A stretch of 64,000 bases of DNA from an uncultured Thermomicrobia bacterium (GCA_937968015.1 CALBSO010000045.1:1-64000), one strand, 5' to 3'; counted from the stretch's first letter, positions 39,141 to 47,915 are shown. Program-made: numbers and translations. Notes: generated from the letters alone by a model not told the origin.

Positions 39141-40343
39141 TTGGCGACGGAGACGGTGGATGTAACGACATTGGAATTTACGCCGGAGATGGCGACCGCC
39201 TGTCGTCGCGCCGGGCGGAATATGCCGTGCCCGCATGGGAGTGGGCGGAAGGTAAAGTTCTGCCCCTGCCCCGTGCTCCACCCGCGGGAAGTGGCCACCG
39301 TCCCGTGGGAGATCGAAAAGACGGTCAGCGAGGACATGGCGGTCTTCCTGCTCGCGCCCCGGTTCAACGATGTCCTTCCTGGCGCGTGGGAGCGGTTCAC
39401 CGAGGGCGACTCCTGGCCCGGTTCGATGCAGGCATTATTTACATCGAAGGATCAACTGACCGTCTCCCGCTTCGTGGACTGGTTTCTGCGCGCCTTCCCG
39501 ATGCAGCGCTATCACGGCCGCACCCCGGCAACGCTCTTCGCACAGGACCGCGCGGATCGCATCGGACCGGCTGGTCGTCGCGCCGCCGCCGCATACGCCG
39601 AGAGCGTGCCCGCGCTCCTGGAGGTGACCGAGTATGCTGCCGGTGAACGGCTCGTCGCGCGTGATGTGCTCACCGGAGAGAAGCACAACGTCTTCCTCTC
39701 CCCAGAACTGGAATTCAAGGACGAGTTCGGGCCGGGCTGGGCGATCTGGACATTTATCTACACGCTCGATGGCATAGCGCGTGTCTCGGCGGCGGGTGTC
39801 GCGCTGCCACCGGCAGGCGCTGAACAGTTGACCGCCGCCGTGCGCGACGCGGTGGGCGAGGAACCGGACACGACCGCGCTCCGCGAGGCTTTTCCTGCCC
39901 TGATCCGGCGCGGCGCGGCAATCGAGAAGACGCTGGAAGAGGCGGAGAAACCGCAGTGGGTGCATGCCGTCTATACCGCCGAGGATCCGGATGACGCGAT
40001 TGCGCTCCTGACCGCAGACGACGATTTCACTGTCTATGAGGGAAGGGAAGTGCTGCCGCGCGCCGCCAGCCCCTTCTCGTGGCCGCTGCCGGAGGGCGAA
40101 AGCGGGGAGCGGTTCGTGGCGGTCGGGTCGGGGCGCGTCATCCTCGCGGCCTCCTCGGGGGGCATTCTTGCCACCAGTCGCCCCGTGCTCGAATCGCACC
40201 TGGGCCCGCGCCTGTCGTTCGTCACTGAGACGGAGGAGCCGACCGTGCTCCTGCTGCGCCGCGCGTGGCAGCCAAAGGGGAGCGATCAACCGACGAAGAA
40301 CGAGGCAACCGTTGCGGATGCCGCAGAGGAGACCGCCTCATAG
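39141..40343 (+). CDS. SEC-C-like zinc motif protein of unknown function
   Basis: 400 aa. The N-terminal CPHGSGRKVKFCPC (residues about 30-43) resembles the SEC-C motif CxCGSGKKYKxCC that binds zinc in SecA and many unrelated proteins, with one His in place of Cys. The rest is soluble and helical, without recognised domains. TTG 39141 follows AGGAGG with 6-nt spacing. Residues about 332-351 are coded by a 60-nt sequence that recurs at 53121-53180. Confidence 0.75.
   Translation: MATETVDVTTLEFTPEMATACRRAGRNMPCPHGSGRKVKFCPCPVLHPREVATVPWEIEKTVSEDMAVFLLAPRFNDVLPGAWERFTEGDSWPGSMQALFTSKDQLTVSRFVDWFLRAFPMQRYHGRTPATLFAQDRADRIGPAGRRAAAAYAESVPALLEVTEYAAGERLVARDVLTGEKHNVFLSPELEFKDEFGPGWAIWTFIYTLDGIARVSAAGVALPPAGAEQLTAAVRDAVGEEPDTTALREAFPALIRRGAAIEKTLEEAEKPQWVHAVYTAEDPDDAIALLTADDDFTVYEGREVLPRAASPFSWPLPEGESGERFVAVGSGRVILAASSGGILATSRPVLESHLGPRLSFVTETEEPTVLLLRRAWQPKGSDQPTKNEATVADAAEETAS
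40134..40193. repeat. 60-nt dispersed repeat, coding copy
   Basis: 40134-40193 and 53121-53180 match at about 56 of 60 positions. This copy is in frame inside the SEC-C-like gene, coding for RVILAASSGGILATSRPVLE. The other is at the end of a pseudogene. Confidence 0.8.
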
Positions 40344-40418
40344 TTCGAGTTTTCCACGACGGGTGGAACAACGATCGGTGGTGGCAGGTCTGCGATCCTG
40401 TTTGCGCGCTCGTGCGGA

Positions 40419-41294
40419 CTAGCGGCGGGTGCCGATACGCAGGATGTCCGCGATGTTCGCACCATTGTCCACGACGGGTTCGATCACGCCACTGCGTGAA
40501 CTGAGCACGCAGGTCACACCCGGCCCATGCCCGGCGATATTGCTGTCCGCGTGCGCGATAATACCGATGGTGACGCTGCCAGTGCGGTAGTAGCGGCCAA
40601 AGGTCGCGTCCGCGTCCTCGATGGCGACGAAATCACCGAGGCGAATATCGCTGAGGTTATACTGCTCCACCATCACTGGATCGAAGAGGGTGATGTCGTA
40701 GTCCCCCCGGTACGCGTTATCTCGCCCAAGGCCGGAGCCCATGATCCCAGCAGGCACGCGCTTCGCGACCGGCACAGTCAGTCTGCCGTTCCGCTCGCCG
40801 ATCCCCCATTGCTCGACGATACGGGGGTTGAGGCTCATCACGCGCACATCTGGATAGTCGAGGAACTTCAATCCGACGCCGTACGCCCGGATTTGCATAC
40901 GATCGCCAATCGTCATCTTGTCCAGCACGTCGTCCGGGAAATCTGCCATCACATGCTCAATGCCGCCGTGCTTGCCCGTGACGATGCCGACACCGCCCTT
41001 CGCGTCGCCGGTCACGAGACGGACCTCGTTACCGATGGTCGCGAGGACATTCAGGCCGCCCGACTGCCGCTCGTCCGGATTCCGCACTGAGACGCACGGC
41101 TCGACGTGATCGCCCTCCCAACCGCAGGCGGGGTGCCCACCCCGGACATTGTAGGTGATGCCGCCACTCGACGCGCCGACGCGCGGTACGCCATCGTGCC
41201 CGATCCGCCACGGCGACATCATCGGCACACCGGGGCTGGAGACCTCGCCGATTACCGAGAGTTCGACCAGTTTGTCGCTATTCATCCGGGGCAT
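40419..41294 (-). CDS. DUF4438 domain protein
   Basis: 291 aa. It matches the DUF4438 pattern as I know it: SVIGEVSSPGVPM near the start, GHPACGWEGDHVEPCVS, and SGVIEPVVDNGANIADILR near the end. The family is found in Thermotogae and Chloroflexota; a structure exists but no function. It runs toward the SEC-C gene and is separated from the hydrogenase operon by 126 nt, so I do not count it as part of that operon. Confidence 0.8.
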   Translation of the reverse strand: MPRMNSDKLVELSVIGEVSSPGVPMMSPWRIGHDGVPRVGASSGGITYNVRGGHPACGWEGDHVEPCVSVRNPDERQSGGLNVLATIGNEVRLVTGDAKGGVGIVTGKHGGIEHVMADFPDDVLDKMTIGDRMQIRAYGVGLKFLDYPDVRVMSLNPRIVEQWGIGERNGRLTVPVAKRVPAGIMGSGLGRDNAYRGDYDITLFDPVMVEQYNLSDIRLGDFVAIEDADATFGRYYRTGSVTIGIIAHADSNIAGHGPGVTCVLSSRSGVIEPVVDNGANIADILRIGTRR

Positions 41295-41420
41295 TGCGGT
41301 CGCTCCTTTGCCATTCGGGCACTACACAAAGGCGGCGTCAGCAGGATGCGGCCGCGACGATATACATAGCAGGCGAAGCCGCTGGATTGCAATACACAGA
41401 CATGTCCTGGGCGCCTACCG

Positions 41421-42170
41421 CTAGATCGTCTCGTTCGCGATCCGCAATTGGTGATCGGTAAAGCGCATAAGGTTCGCCTGCTGGCGTGGGGTGATCACCT
41501 CGCAGACCCAGCCCCAGTGGAGCGACACCCAATCGCCGATCGTGGCCGCATCCGCGAATCCGCGCGCCTCAATCTGCCGCACAACGCGCATCTGGATGGA
41601 CGGCCCAATCGCGAGTTTTCCCTCAACAATCAATAATGGCGATCGCTCGACGACCAGTTCCGGCCCCTCGACCCTGACGACCTTGCCCCAACTGACGCGG
41701 CAGTTGTCAATCGTGTCGAGCGAGTTCCCGAGCTGGCCGACATGGCTATGCACATCGAAGACGTGGAAGTTGTGGTGCGGACGCGCCCCCGCCGGCGCCT
41801 TCCCAAGCACCCAGTCGCGCGTCCGCCCCTGCAACTGGGGGCCGAACCGCTCCAGCAGGTGGTCGTAGAGCTGCCGCACCTCCACATGATTCAGCAGGTC
41901 GCTCCCCAGCCAGTATGCCTCGACGACACGATCGTCGAAGGGGTCGGCGATGCCATTCGTGCGGGCGATCAGTTGCAGGTACGGTAGCGCGCCGGTGAAC
42001 TTCTTCAGGAGCGGGCGCAGACCGTCGTCCACCACATTCTCGACGCCGTACTGGAAGATCGTGCGGTTGTCGTCGCCGCCGCAGTAGCGGAGTTGATTCG
42101 GCATGAAGGCGTAGCGGATGAAGCGCAACTGCCCCGCCAGAGGCGTCGCCTGCAGGTTGAGAGCGATCAC
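41421..42170 (-). CDS. Hydrogenase-associated DUF6390-like protein
   Basis: 249 aa, last gene of the hydrogenase operon. It starts at GTG 42170, overlapping the hypC stop (GTGA), after GGAGGAGG. FIRYAFMPNQLRYCGG opens the protein, followed by LPYLQLIARTNGIADPFD and HHNFHVFDVHSHVGQLG. I place it with the DUF6390 family from context and general resemblance. Conserved His and Cys residues suggest a metal or maturation role, but nothing is shown. Confidence 0.65.
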   Translation of the reverse strand: MIALNLQATPLAGQLRFIRYAFMPNQLRYCGGDDNRTIFQYGVENVVDDGLRPLLKKFTGALPYLQLIARTNGIADPFDDRVVEAYWLGSDLLNHVEVRQLYDHLLERFGPQLQGRTRDWVLGKAPAGARPHHNFHVFDVHSHVGQLGNSLDTIDNCRVSWGKVVRVEGPELVVERSPLLIVEGKLAIGPSIQMRVVRQIEARGFADAATIGDWVSLHWGWVCEVITPRQQANLMRFTDHQLRIANETI

Positions 42171-42400
42171 TGGCTTGCCTCCTCCAGCATCACGTCGAGT
42201 TCGGCCAGGAAACGCAGCATATCCTCTGCCTCGTCGGTTGGCATCCGCTCGAGCACCTGCGCGGCGTAGACGACGACGTACTCGCCGACCGCGAGATCCG
42301 GGATGCCGTTCACAGCCATCCAGCGCGGTGCGCCGTCGTAGAGGACTTCCACTTTCCCCTCGGCCACTTGCAGTATCTTCCGTGGAATCGCCTGACACAT
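42167..42400 (-). CDS. hypC: Hydrogenase assembly chaperone HypC/HybG
   Basis: 77 aa. The start MCQAIPRKI carries the essential Cys2 that contacts HypD and the large-subunit precursor during Fe(CN)2CO delivery; GEYVVVYAAQVLERM matches the HypC core. Among the Hyp proteins only this one is in the operon; HypA, B, D, E and F must be elsewhere. Confidence 0.93.
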   Translation of the reverse strand: MCQAIPRKILQVAEGKVEVLYDGAPRWMAVNGIPDLAVGEYVVVYAAQVLERMPTDEAEDMLRFLAELDVMLEEASQ

Positions 42401-42424
42401 GCCCGTTTGCTCCTCAATGCCAAT

Positions 42425-42928
42425 CTAGATCGCGACGAGATTGCCCATAATGGTCGCGGTCAATGCTCTCAATCGGACGAGCGCCTCGGTGACGCCGCGC
42501 TCAACCGGTGCGCTTAGGCCCATCCCGAGTTCATATTCCTTCGGTTGGCAACCGAGGATATAAATCACGGCCGGCAAGACGCCGAGCGCCTGCGCGAGGG
42601 TGAGCACCCGGGACGGCACCGTCGCATGCATATCGGCGAGGAATTCGCGCTGCTCTCCCTCGCGCCAGTCGGCAAACCGCGGGACCTCGGTCTCCAGGAG
42701 ATAGACGGTGCCCGGTTCGCCGCCGCGATCGACCGCGTCCACGATGATCAGGGCCTCGTATCCGTCCATCAACTCCTGCACGAGGCTGATGCCCCCGCTC
42801 CCCGGCTCGACGACGCGCACGCCCTCCGGCACTCCCGCCGCGATGAATCGCCGGACAGCGACGATGCCGAAGCCGTCATCCTGGCAGAGGTCGTTGCCCA
42901 TCCCGGCAACAAGCACGCGCGGCTTCAT
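42425..42928 (-). CDS. Hydrogenase maturation protease (HyaD/HybD family)
   Basis: 167 aa endopeptidase that clips the C-terminus of the large subunit after nickel insertion. The motifs GMGNDLCQDDGFG (nickel-sensing Asp/Glu region), IIVDAVDRGGEPGT and ILGCQPKEYELGMGLS are all present. ATGA overlap with the preceding gene. This is the clear protease of the operon; a second, more divergent one lies just after the large subunit. Confidence 0.92.
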   Translation of the reverse strand: MKPRVLVAGMGNDLCQDDGFGIVAVRRFIAAGVPEGVRVVEPGSGGISLVQELMDGYEALIIVDAVDRGGEPGTVYLLETEVPRFADWREGEQREFLADMHATVPSRVLTLAQALGVLPAVIYILGCQPKEYELGMGLSAPVERGVTEALVRLRALTATIMGNLVAI

Positions 42929-43848
42929 TCCGCTACGATCTCTTCGGTGCCCACAGCGATCTTGATCTCGCCGTCGCGCACCGCGACCGGGAGCACCTCA
43001 AGTTTCCCCTCGCCGTCCAGCCGTCTCCCGGTTCGGATGTCGTAGCGGCAGCCATGCCACGGGCAGATCAATGTCGCGCCCTCCAAGTGTCCGGTATGAA
43101 GGGTGAGCGGGCTGCCCGGCGGGCAGCCGTTCTGATAGGCATAGAACTCGTCGCCGAGTCGCGCGAGGAGCAGCGATGCCCCTTCCGGCCACACGGCGCG
43201 CAACTCGCCGGATATGAGGTCATCGGCGCGCGCAACCGCTACCCAGCGCGGTCGGCGGAGCGCAGGACGCGCAAGGGGTGGCGCCATCGGGGGCGGGGGT
43301 ATCGGCGCCTCCGCCACCAGGGCACGGAAGCCGGGGAATCGTTCGCGGAGCGCCGCCTCGACGACGCGCGTAAGCGTCCCGGATGAACCCGGGCAATCGC
43401 CGCAGGAGCCAGAAAGGCGCACGCGCACCGACCCCGCGTCCACACCGAGGAGTTCCAGTTGGCCGCCGTGGGATTCGATGTACGGATAGACGCTTTCCAG
43501 GGCACGCTCGACCTGGTCTCGTTCGTCTGCAGCCATCAGGTCGTACATCTCCAGGAGTGTCTGCACCATTGGGTCCTGGGCAACCTGCGCGACGAGGCCC
43601 GCGCCGCCGAGTTCCATCAGGCGCTCCATCAGCCGACCAAGCGCGTACCGGTGCATGGTGTCAATGCCATCGAGGAGCGCGAAGACTTCCGTGCGTGTTT
43701 GCTCGTCCTCGATCTGCTCCATCCGCTCCACCCCGGCACCGACCCATTCCAGAATCTGCGCGAACTCCGCATCCGGGTCCGACGCGGGCTGCTCAACCAT
43801 CTCAAGCGGGATCAGAAACAGCGGGGTCTCGTCGCTCACGGATGCCAT
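42925..43848 (-). CDS. NifU-like domain fused to Rieske-type domain
   Basis: 307 aa. A helical N-terminus (about 1-110) is followed by a NifU C-terminal-like domain with GSCGDCPGSSGTL (CxxC) and a Pro-rich hinge, then a Rieske fold with CPWHGCRYDIRTG. The first Rieske motif reads NGCPPGSPLTLHTG: the His of C-x-H is replaced by Pro. Similar fusions occur near high-affinity uptake hydrogenases, where they are proposed electron carriers. ATG 43848 follows AAGGACG. Confidence 0.85.
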   Translation of the reverse strand: MASVSDETPLFLIPLEMVEQPASDPDAEFAQILEWVGAGVERMEQIEDEQTRTEVFALLDGIDTMHRYALGRLMERLMELGGAGLVAQVAQDPMVQTLLEMYDLMAADERDQVERALESVYPYIESHGGQLELLGVDAGSVRVRLSGSCGDCPGSSGTLTRVVEAALRERFPGFRALVAEAPIPPPPMAPPLARPALRRPRWVAVARADDLISGELRAVWPEGASLLLARLGDEFYAYQNGCPPGSPLTLHTGHLEGATLICPWHGCRYDIRTGRRLDGEGKLEVLPVAVRDGEIKIAVGTEEIVAE

Positions 43849-43861
43849 CGTCACGTCCTTG

Positions 43862-44242
43862 TTATGCGGCCGCCGCGCAGTGCGGGCAGCTGTCGCGCGA
43901 GAGGCCCGCACAGACGGGACAGTCCGGGCCGCACTCGCCGTGCGCGGTCTTCTGTAAATCGGTCATCTCGTCGGCGAAGCGCCGGCCACCTTCCTTGCTC
44001 CCTGTTTCGCTGAGGCGATACCGACCATCCGCTTCATCGAGGTATCCGTCCGCGACGAGGATCGCGAGTTGCTCTCGTAGCATGCGCTCGTTTTCCGCCA
44101 TGAAGGTGATGAGCGTCTGGACATCGGCATCCTCGGCGAAGCCCTCCCCGCGCATCCAATACATGGACTGCAGAATATCGTCCCGGCAGCGCAGGGCCTC
44201 GATCGGGTCGGTGCGCTGCTTCCCGTGATCGGTCGCTGTCAT
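43862..44242 (-). CDS. Winged-helix-like protein with Cys-rich tail
   Basis: 126 aa. The middle (ILQSMYWMRGEGF through LAILVADGYLDEADGRYRL) resembles a winged-helix domain, and the tail has CGPDCPVC and CPHC, which could bind zinc or an Fe-S cluster. ATGA overlap with the preceding gene. It may be a regulator or a redox subunit of the hydrogenase; no direct evidence. Confidence 0.7.
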   Translation of the reverse strand: MTATDHGKQRTDPIEALRCRDDILQSMYWMRGEGFAEDADVQTLITFMAENERMLREQLAILVADGYLDEADGRYRLSETGSKEGGRRFADEMTDLQKTAHGECGPDCPVCAGLSRDSCPHCAAAA

Positions 44243-44766
44243 CGCGCGCTCACCTCCTTGTGCTTGCCATTCCCCGCGTACTCGGCTGCCGCGCCAACCT
44301 CGCGCCGGATCCACGCGATGACTTCGGTCATTCGTTCCTCGCCGAGTGGGCTGAGGGACAGCCCGAACTCCTTGTCCGGCGGCTCGATCTCGACCACCGT
44401 CGTCCGCCTGGGAAGAATATCGAAATGCTGGGCGATGATCAGCAGATTCTCCAGGCTGATCACCCCCGTCACCGCCTCACGGATGCGCGCCTGCACATCG
44501 TCCGGATCGAGTGCATGCGGGATCCAGTCGTAGGTGGCCAGTGTGCCCGGCTCCCGGTTCCGCTCCATCGCGCCGACGAAGATCGCCCGCTCGAATCGTT
44601 GGCCGGGGGTCTCCTCGAACCAGTGCAGAATGGCAATCGGGCCGTAGCCAAAGTCCTCGATCCGCACGTCATTCGGCCACTCCATCGCCTGGAGCCGCTC
44701 CACCATCTCCGTCCCGAAGGAGAGATCGCGCAGATGCGAGTAGCCGACACCGGCGATCAGGAGCAC
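44239..44766 (-). CDS. Divergent hydrogenase maturation protease-like protein
   Basis: 175 aa from GTG 44766, directly after the large-subunit stop. LLIAGVGYSHLRDLSFGTEM mimics the GxGNxLxxDDG(F/L)G motif of HycI/HybD proteases, but Asn and Asp positions are altered. DFGYGPIAILHW and the central helix are consistent with the fold. It could be an inactive paralogue or a partner of the downstream protease. Confidence 0.7.
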   Translation of the reverse strand: MLLIAGVGYSHLRDLSFGTEMVERLQAMEWPNDVRIEDFGYGPIAILHWFEETPGQRFERAIFVGAMERNREPGTLATYDWIPHALDPDDVQARIREAVTGVISLENLLIIAQHFDILPRRTTVVEIEPPDKEFGLSLSPLGEERMTEVIAWIRREVGAAAEYAGNGKHKEVSAR

Positions 44767-46656
44767 CTAGTCCTCCGCCCCGCAGGCGCAGGTATTCACC
44801 TCGCGCGTCACGATCCCCTGATCGTGATGGATGTGGGTCGTGCAGGGCATACATGGGTCGAAGGCGCGCACGGCGCGCAGGATGTCAATGCCCTGGAAGT
44901 TGGCGGCACTCGTGTCCTCCAGGATCGGCGTGTTGAGCGCGGCCTCCTCGTACATGCCGGGCGTCCCCCATGGATCGCGCGGCGAGGCGTTGATCGTCGA
45001 GGGGGTGAGGATCTGATAGTTGGTGACAACGCCCTTCTCCAGTACGAGGTGATGGGTGAGGAAGCCGCGCCCCGCGCCCCAGAATCCGACGCCCCGCTGC
45101 GTCCCGCGCTTCGGCATATCGAACTTCGTGCTGACCGCGTCCTTGCCGTCCTTCAGCAGGCTCATCGCCTTCTGCCAGTTGAGCAGGGCGACCAGCGCCG
45201 TGTATGCGACGCAATACGCGCGGCCCCGGTTGCGCTCGAAGGCGTTCCAGACGTCCGGGACGTGCCATTCCAGTTCCATCTCCGGCAATCTGCCCTTGGG
45301 CAGAAGCAGTTTCAGGCTCTGGCCCGTCGCCTCGATGTAGGGGTTCTCCGGGATCAGTTGCGCTTTGGCGGTATTCCACATCCGCGCGGTGCATTCCGCG
45401 TCCATCGGCAAGCGGTCCCAGCGCGGCGAGGTGGCCCAGGTGTACTTCTCGCGCCAGTTCGGGGCCTGCGGCCTCGGCTTCGTCTCCTTGTTCCACGGGT
45501 GGTTCGGGCTGAGCGGCGCGCCGAGGGGATCGGTCGGGTACGGGCGGCTCTCCCACCCCTCGTAGAAGGAGTGCTCGATGAACTCTTCCAGACCGACGTT
45601 GATGTTCTGCAGCTTCGTCGTCACCAATTCGCCATTGACGATCACGCCCGGCGTCGCCCAGCGCCGCTCGCCCCACGCGTTGCAGTTCTCGTACGTCGCG
45701 TCGTACGCGTCGGGGTCGTCCCAGACGCCGCAATCAATCAGGTTGGCCTGCGTCCGGCCAACATCCTTGTACTGGGGATTGGCGTCATAGAAGAAATCCA
45801 CGATGTCGTCGTAGACCGCCGCGCATTTCTTCGAATAATCGAAGAACTGCTGCACGCGCAGATAGATCTCATTGAACGTCGTGATGCTGACGGTCGCGCT
45901 GATGCCGCCCGGCACGACCGTCTGTGGGTGCGGGAATTTGCCGCCGATCAGGACATATGCCTCTTTCGCGACGCGTGTCATGTGCAGGGCCTCAAGGTAG
46001 AGCGAGCCCGTCAGCGCGTTCATGTCGGTCATGATCTCGCCGATGGTGCGGTAGCCGTGGACATTGGCGTGCGGGGCCTCGGTCTTCTCGGCCCGATCCC
46101 AGAGGGCGGGATTCGTCTTGCGGACGATGGACGCGGAATAGTCCGGCCCGGCGAGCAGAAAGAGATGGAGCGGCAGGTCGAGCAGGTATTCGAGGGCGAG
46201 GAGCATATTGCGCAGCACAATGCCCAGGGGCGGCGGCCGGACGCCGATTGCCATCTCGATCGCCAGCGCGGAGCAGGTGGAATGCACGCCGCCGCAAACG
46301 CCGCAGGCGCGGCTCGTGATGTAGATGGCGTCGCGCGGGTCGCGTCCCATCATGATGATTTCGTAGCCGCGGAAGAGGGTCGCCACCGAGCGGCTTTCGA
46401 GCACTTTGCGCTCCTGCATGTCCACGACTGTATGGAAAGCGAGCGCCCCGGCGACACGGGTGAGCGGGTCGAAGTTCTTCTGCTCGATGTGGCCGTTGCG
46501 GGCGAGCAGGTCCTCGATCTGGTCACGCGTGAGGGTTGCCACTGCACCACCGTTGAGGTCCGGCGTCCGCTGGAGGCCGTAGGGGTCGCGGATATCCTCT
46601 TTCAGATAGGCCCGCCCGTGCTCGTCGAACTCCACCGGCAGGTTCTTAAAACACAT
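44767..46656 (-). CDS. [NiFe]-hydrogenase large subunit
   Basis: 629 aa catalytic subunit. The L1 motif RACGVCGGVH and the L2 motif DPCMPCTTH give the four nickel-binding cysteines; a 21-residue tail follows the L2 His and is the expected cleavage peptide. ATG 46656 (MCFKNLPVEFDEHG) follows GGGGGG and overlaps the end of the preceding gene. The protein fits the cytoplasmic-facing, high-affinity uptake groups (1h-like) by size and context, but the exact subgroup needs comparison. It should oxidise H2 and pass electrons to the small subunit. Confidence 0.96.
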   Translation of the reverse strand: MCFKNLPVEFDEHGRAYLKEDIRDPYGLQRTPDLNGGAVATLTRDQIEDLLARNGHIEQKNFDPLTRVAGALAFHTVVDMQERKVLESRSVATLFRGYEIIMMGRDPRDAIYITSRACGVCGGVHSTCSALAIEMAIGVRPPPLGIVLRNMLLALEYLLDLPLHLFLLAGPDYSASIVRKTNPALWDRAEKTEAPHANVHGYRTIGEIMTDMNALTGSLYLEALHMTRVAKEAYVLIGGKFPHPQTVVPGGISATVSITTFNEIYLRVQQFFDYSKKCAAVYDDIVDFFYDANPQYKDVGRTQANLIDCGVWDDPDAYDATYENCNAWGERRWATPGVIVNGELVTTKLQNINVGLEEFIEHSFYEGWESRPYPTDPLGAPLSPNHPWNKETKPRPQAPNWREKYTWATSPRWDRLPMDAECTARMWNTAKAQLIPENPYIEATGQSLKLLLPKGRLPEMELEWHVPDVWNAFERNRGRAYCVAYTALVALLNWQKAMSLLKDGKDAVSTKFDMPKRGTQRGVGFWGAGRGFLTHHLVLEKGVVTNYQILTPSTINASPRDPWGTPGMYEEAALNTPILEDTSAANFQGIDILRAVRAFDPCMPCTTHIHHDQGIVTREVNTCACGAED

Positions 46657-46942
46657 CTCGGCCCCCCGCTTCTCGCGCAAAAACCTGGTCGGCGCCCGCC
46701 AGGTGATGGTCGGTTCCCTTGAGTAAGTCCCGGAGCGCGACGAGCGCTCCGTTAATCGTGGCGAGGTCTTCCGGCAGCGGTCGGGCATGCCCCTGGATCG
46801 CCTGCAAGCCGCCGACGAGTTTCACCAGGTGGCCGTCCGCCTTCCGCAGGTAGTACGCGATCCCCACGAGGTAGACAACGAGCACGAGGACGACGATCAC
46901 AATTGCGGCGATCGTCAGAGAGACGAGCAGCACCTCAATCAC
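46646..46942 (-). CDS. Single-TM hydrogenase-operon protein E (type II)
   Basis: 98 aa from GTG 46942 (GTG 46933 is also possible). One TM helix (about residues 5-31, ending VVYLVGIAYYL) is followed by a helical tail with LQAIQGHARPLPEDLATING and LLKGTDHHLAGADQVF. It resembles the type II member at 47243 (shared VVYL, LNG/ING and D-HL pattern). It overlaps both neighbours. Confidence 0.75.
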   Translation of the reverse strand: MIEVLLVSLTIAAIVIVVLVLVVYLVGIAYYLRKADGHLVKLVGGLQAIQGHARPLPEDLATINGALVALRDLLKGTDHHLAGADQVFAREAGGRDVF

Positions 46943-47246
46943 CTCCCGCCCGGGATGCGAGTGCCCCCTCGATCACACCGGAGTGCTCCTCGATTGCGGA
47001 CGCCGTTCCGAGGATGCCCGTCGCGACGCCGATCGTCTCCTTGAGCGCGGCGATGTTCGCGGTATTACCGGCGACGCCCACACCCGCTTCCAATGTCTTC
47101 GCGGCGTAGCGCTCGATCTGTCGAGCCGCCGCGAACGCGCGGTGCAGCAGGTACCAGGCCAAGGGCAGCACGATGACCACCGCGACGATCAACGTGGCCC
47201 ACCAGATGACATAGACCGCGGTGGGGACGGCGATGGCGACGATCAT
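46935..47246 (-). CDS. Single-TM hydrogenase-operon protein D (type I)
   Basis: 103 aa from ATG 47246, sharing ATGA with the preceding gene. TM helix about residues 10-34 (VYVIWWATLIVAVVIVLPLA), then a helix-rich tail with NTANIAALKETIGVATGIL and AIEEHSGVIEGAL. It matches proteins A and B at the NT-x-x-I, T-x-x-V and IE-x-H positions. Confidence 0.75.
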   Translation of the reverse strand: MIVAIAVPTAVYVIWWATLIVAVVIVLPLAWYLLHRAFAAARQIERYAAKTLEAGVGVAGNTANIAALKETIGVATGILGTASAIEEHSGVIEGALASRAGGD

Positions 47247-47560
47247 GGCGTGCTGCCTCCCTGCCGCACGACGGCGTCTATCGTCCGGACGAGATGCTCG
47301 TCGATGCTCTGCAGGCCACCGGCGGCACGGGTCAGCGTGCCATTGAGGCGCGTCACCTCCGGGCCGAGATGCCCGGTCTGCTGCTCGATGGCGCGCACGC
47401 CGAAGGCGATCTTGCCGAGGTTGCTGGCGCGCTTGCTGTAGCCCTTGACCTCGCCGCCGATGCTCTCCAACGCGGCGATGATCTGGTTCAGATAGACGAC
47501 GAGCGCGCCGAAGAGGGCGACGACCGCGAGCGCCGAAAGCAGCGCCAATAGAACGCTCAT
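47243..47560 (-). CDS. Single-TM hydrogenase-operon protein C (type II)
   Basis: 105 aa from ATG 47560, overlapping the preceding stop (ATGA). TM helix about residues 3-25 (LLALLSALAVVALFGALVVY), then a coiled-coil-like tail with RAIEQQTGHLGPEVTRLNG and LQSIDEHLVRTIDAV. The tail is related to protein E. Confidence 0.75.
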   Translation of the reverse strand: MSVLLALLSALAVVALFGALVVYLNQIIAALESIGGEVKGYSKRASNLGKIAFGVRAIEQQTGHLGPEVTRLNGTLTRAAGGLQSIDEHLVRTIDAVVRQGGSTP

Positions 47561-47910
47561 GCCATCCCCCTGATCCCGCCGGGCCGCACACACTGCGGGC
47601 AGCCGGGGCAGCCTTCCGCATGGGTTTCGATTGCGGCTGCGGCGCCGTCTATGATGACCGCGTGCGCGAGAATTTCGTCCACGACCCGATTCGTCCGGTG
47701 CAGCAGCGGGATGTGAACGGTATTGTTCGCGATCCGCTGTCCGACGACCCAGATCTGTCCGACCGCGCCATCAATGACTCGCGCGGTGCGGACGATCATT
47801 GTCAGGAGCGCGGCGACGACGAGGATCACGACCACGCCGATGGCGAGCGAGACCCACCAGACGGTATAGGCCGCACGCTCGCTGGCCGCAAAAAGTGGCA
47901 TGCACCACAT
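47557..47910 (-). CDS. Single-TM hydrogenase-operon protein B (type I), Cys tail
   Basis: 117 aa. TM helix about residues 15-39 (TVWWVSLAIGVVVILVVAAL), then RIANNTVHIPLLHRTNRVV and IETHAEGCPGCPQCVRPGG. The CPGCPQC at the end is unique in the set and could bind a metal or cluster. ATG 47910 follows GGAGGG; GTG 47916 and ATG 47901 are alternatives. Confidence 0.72.
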   Translation of the reverse strand: MWCMPLFAASERAAYTVWWVSLAIGVVVILVVAALLTMIVRTARVIDGAVGQIWVVGQRIANNTVHIPLLHRTNRVVDEILAHAVIIDGAAAAIETHAEGCPGCPQCVRPGGIRGMA

Positions 47911-47915
47911 CCTCA

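Noticed and set aside
44260..46722. 820-codon plus-strand open frame
   Set aside because: Antisense shadow of the hydrogenase large-subunit gene; no domain or ribosome site.
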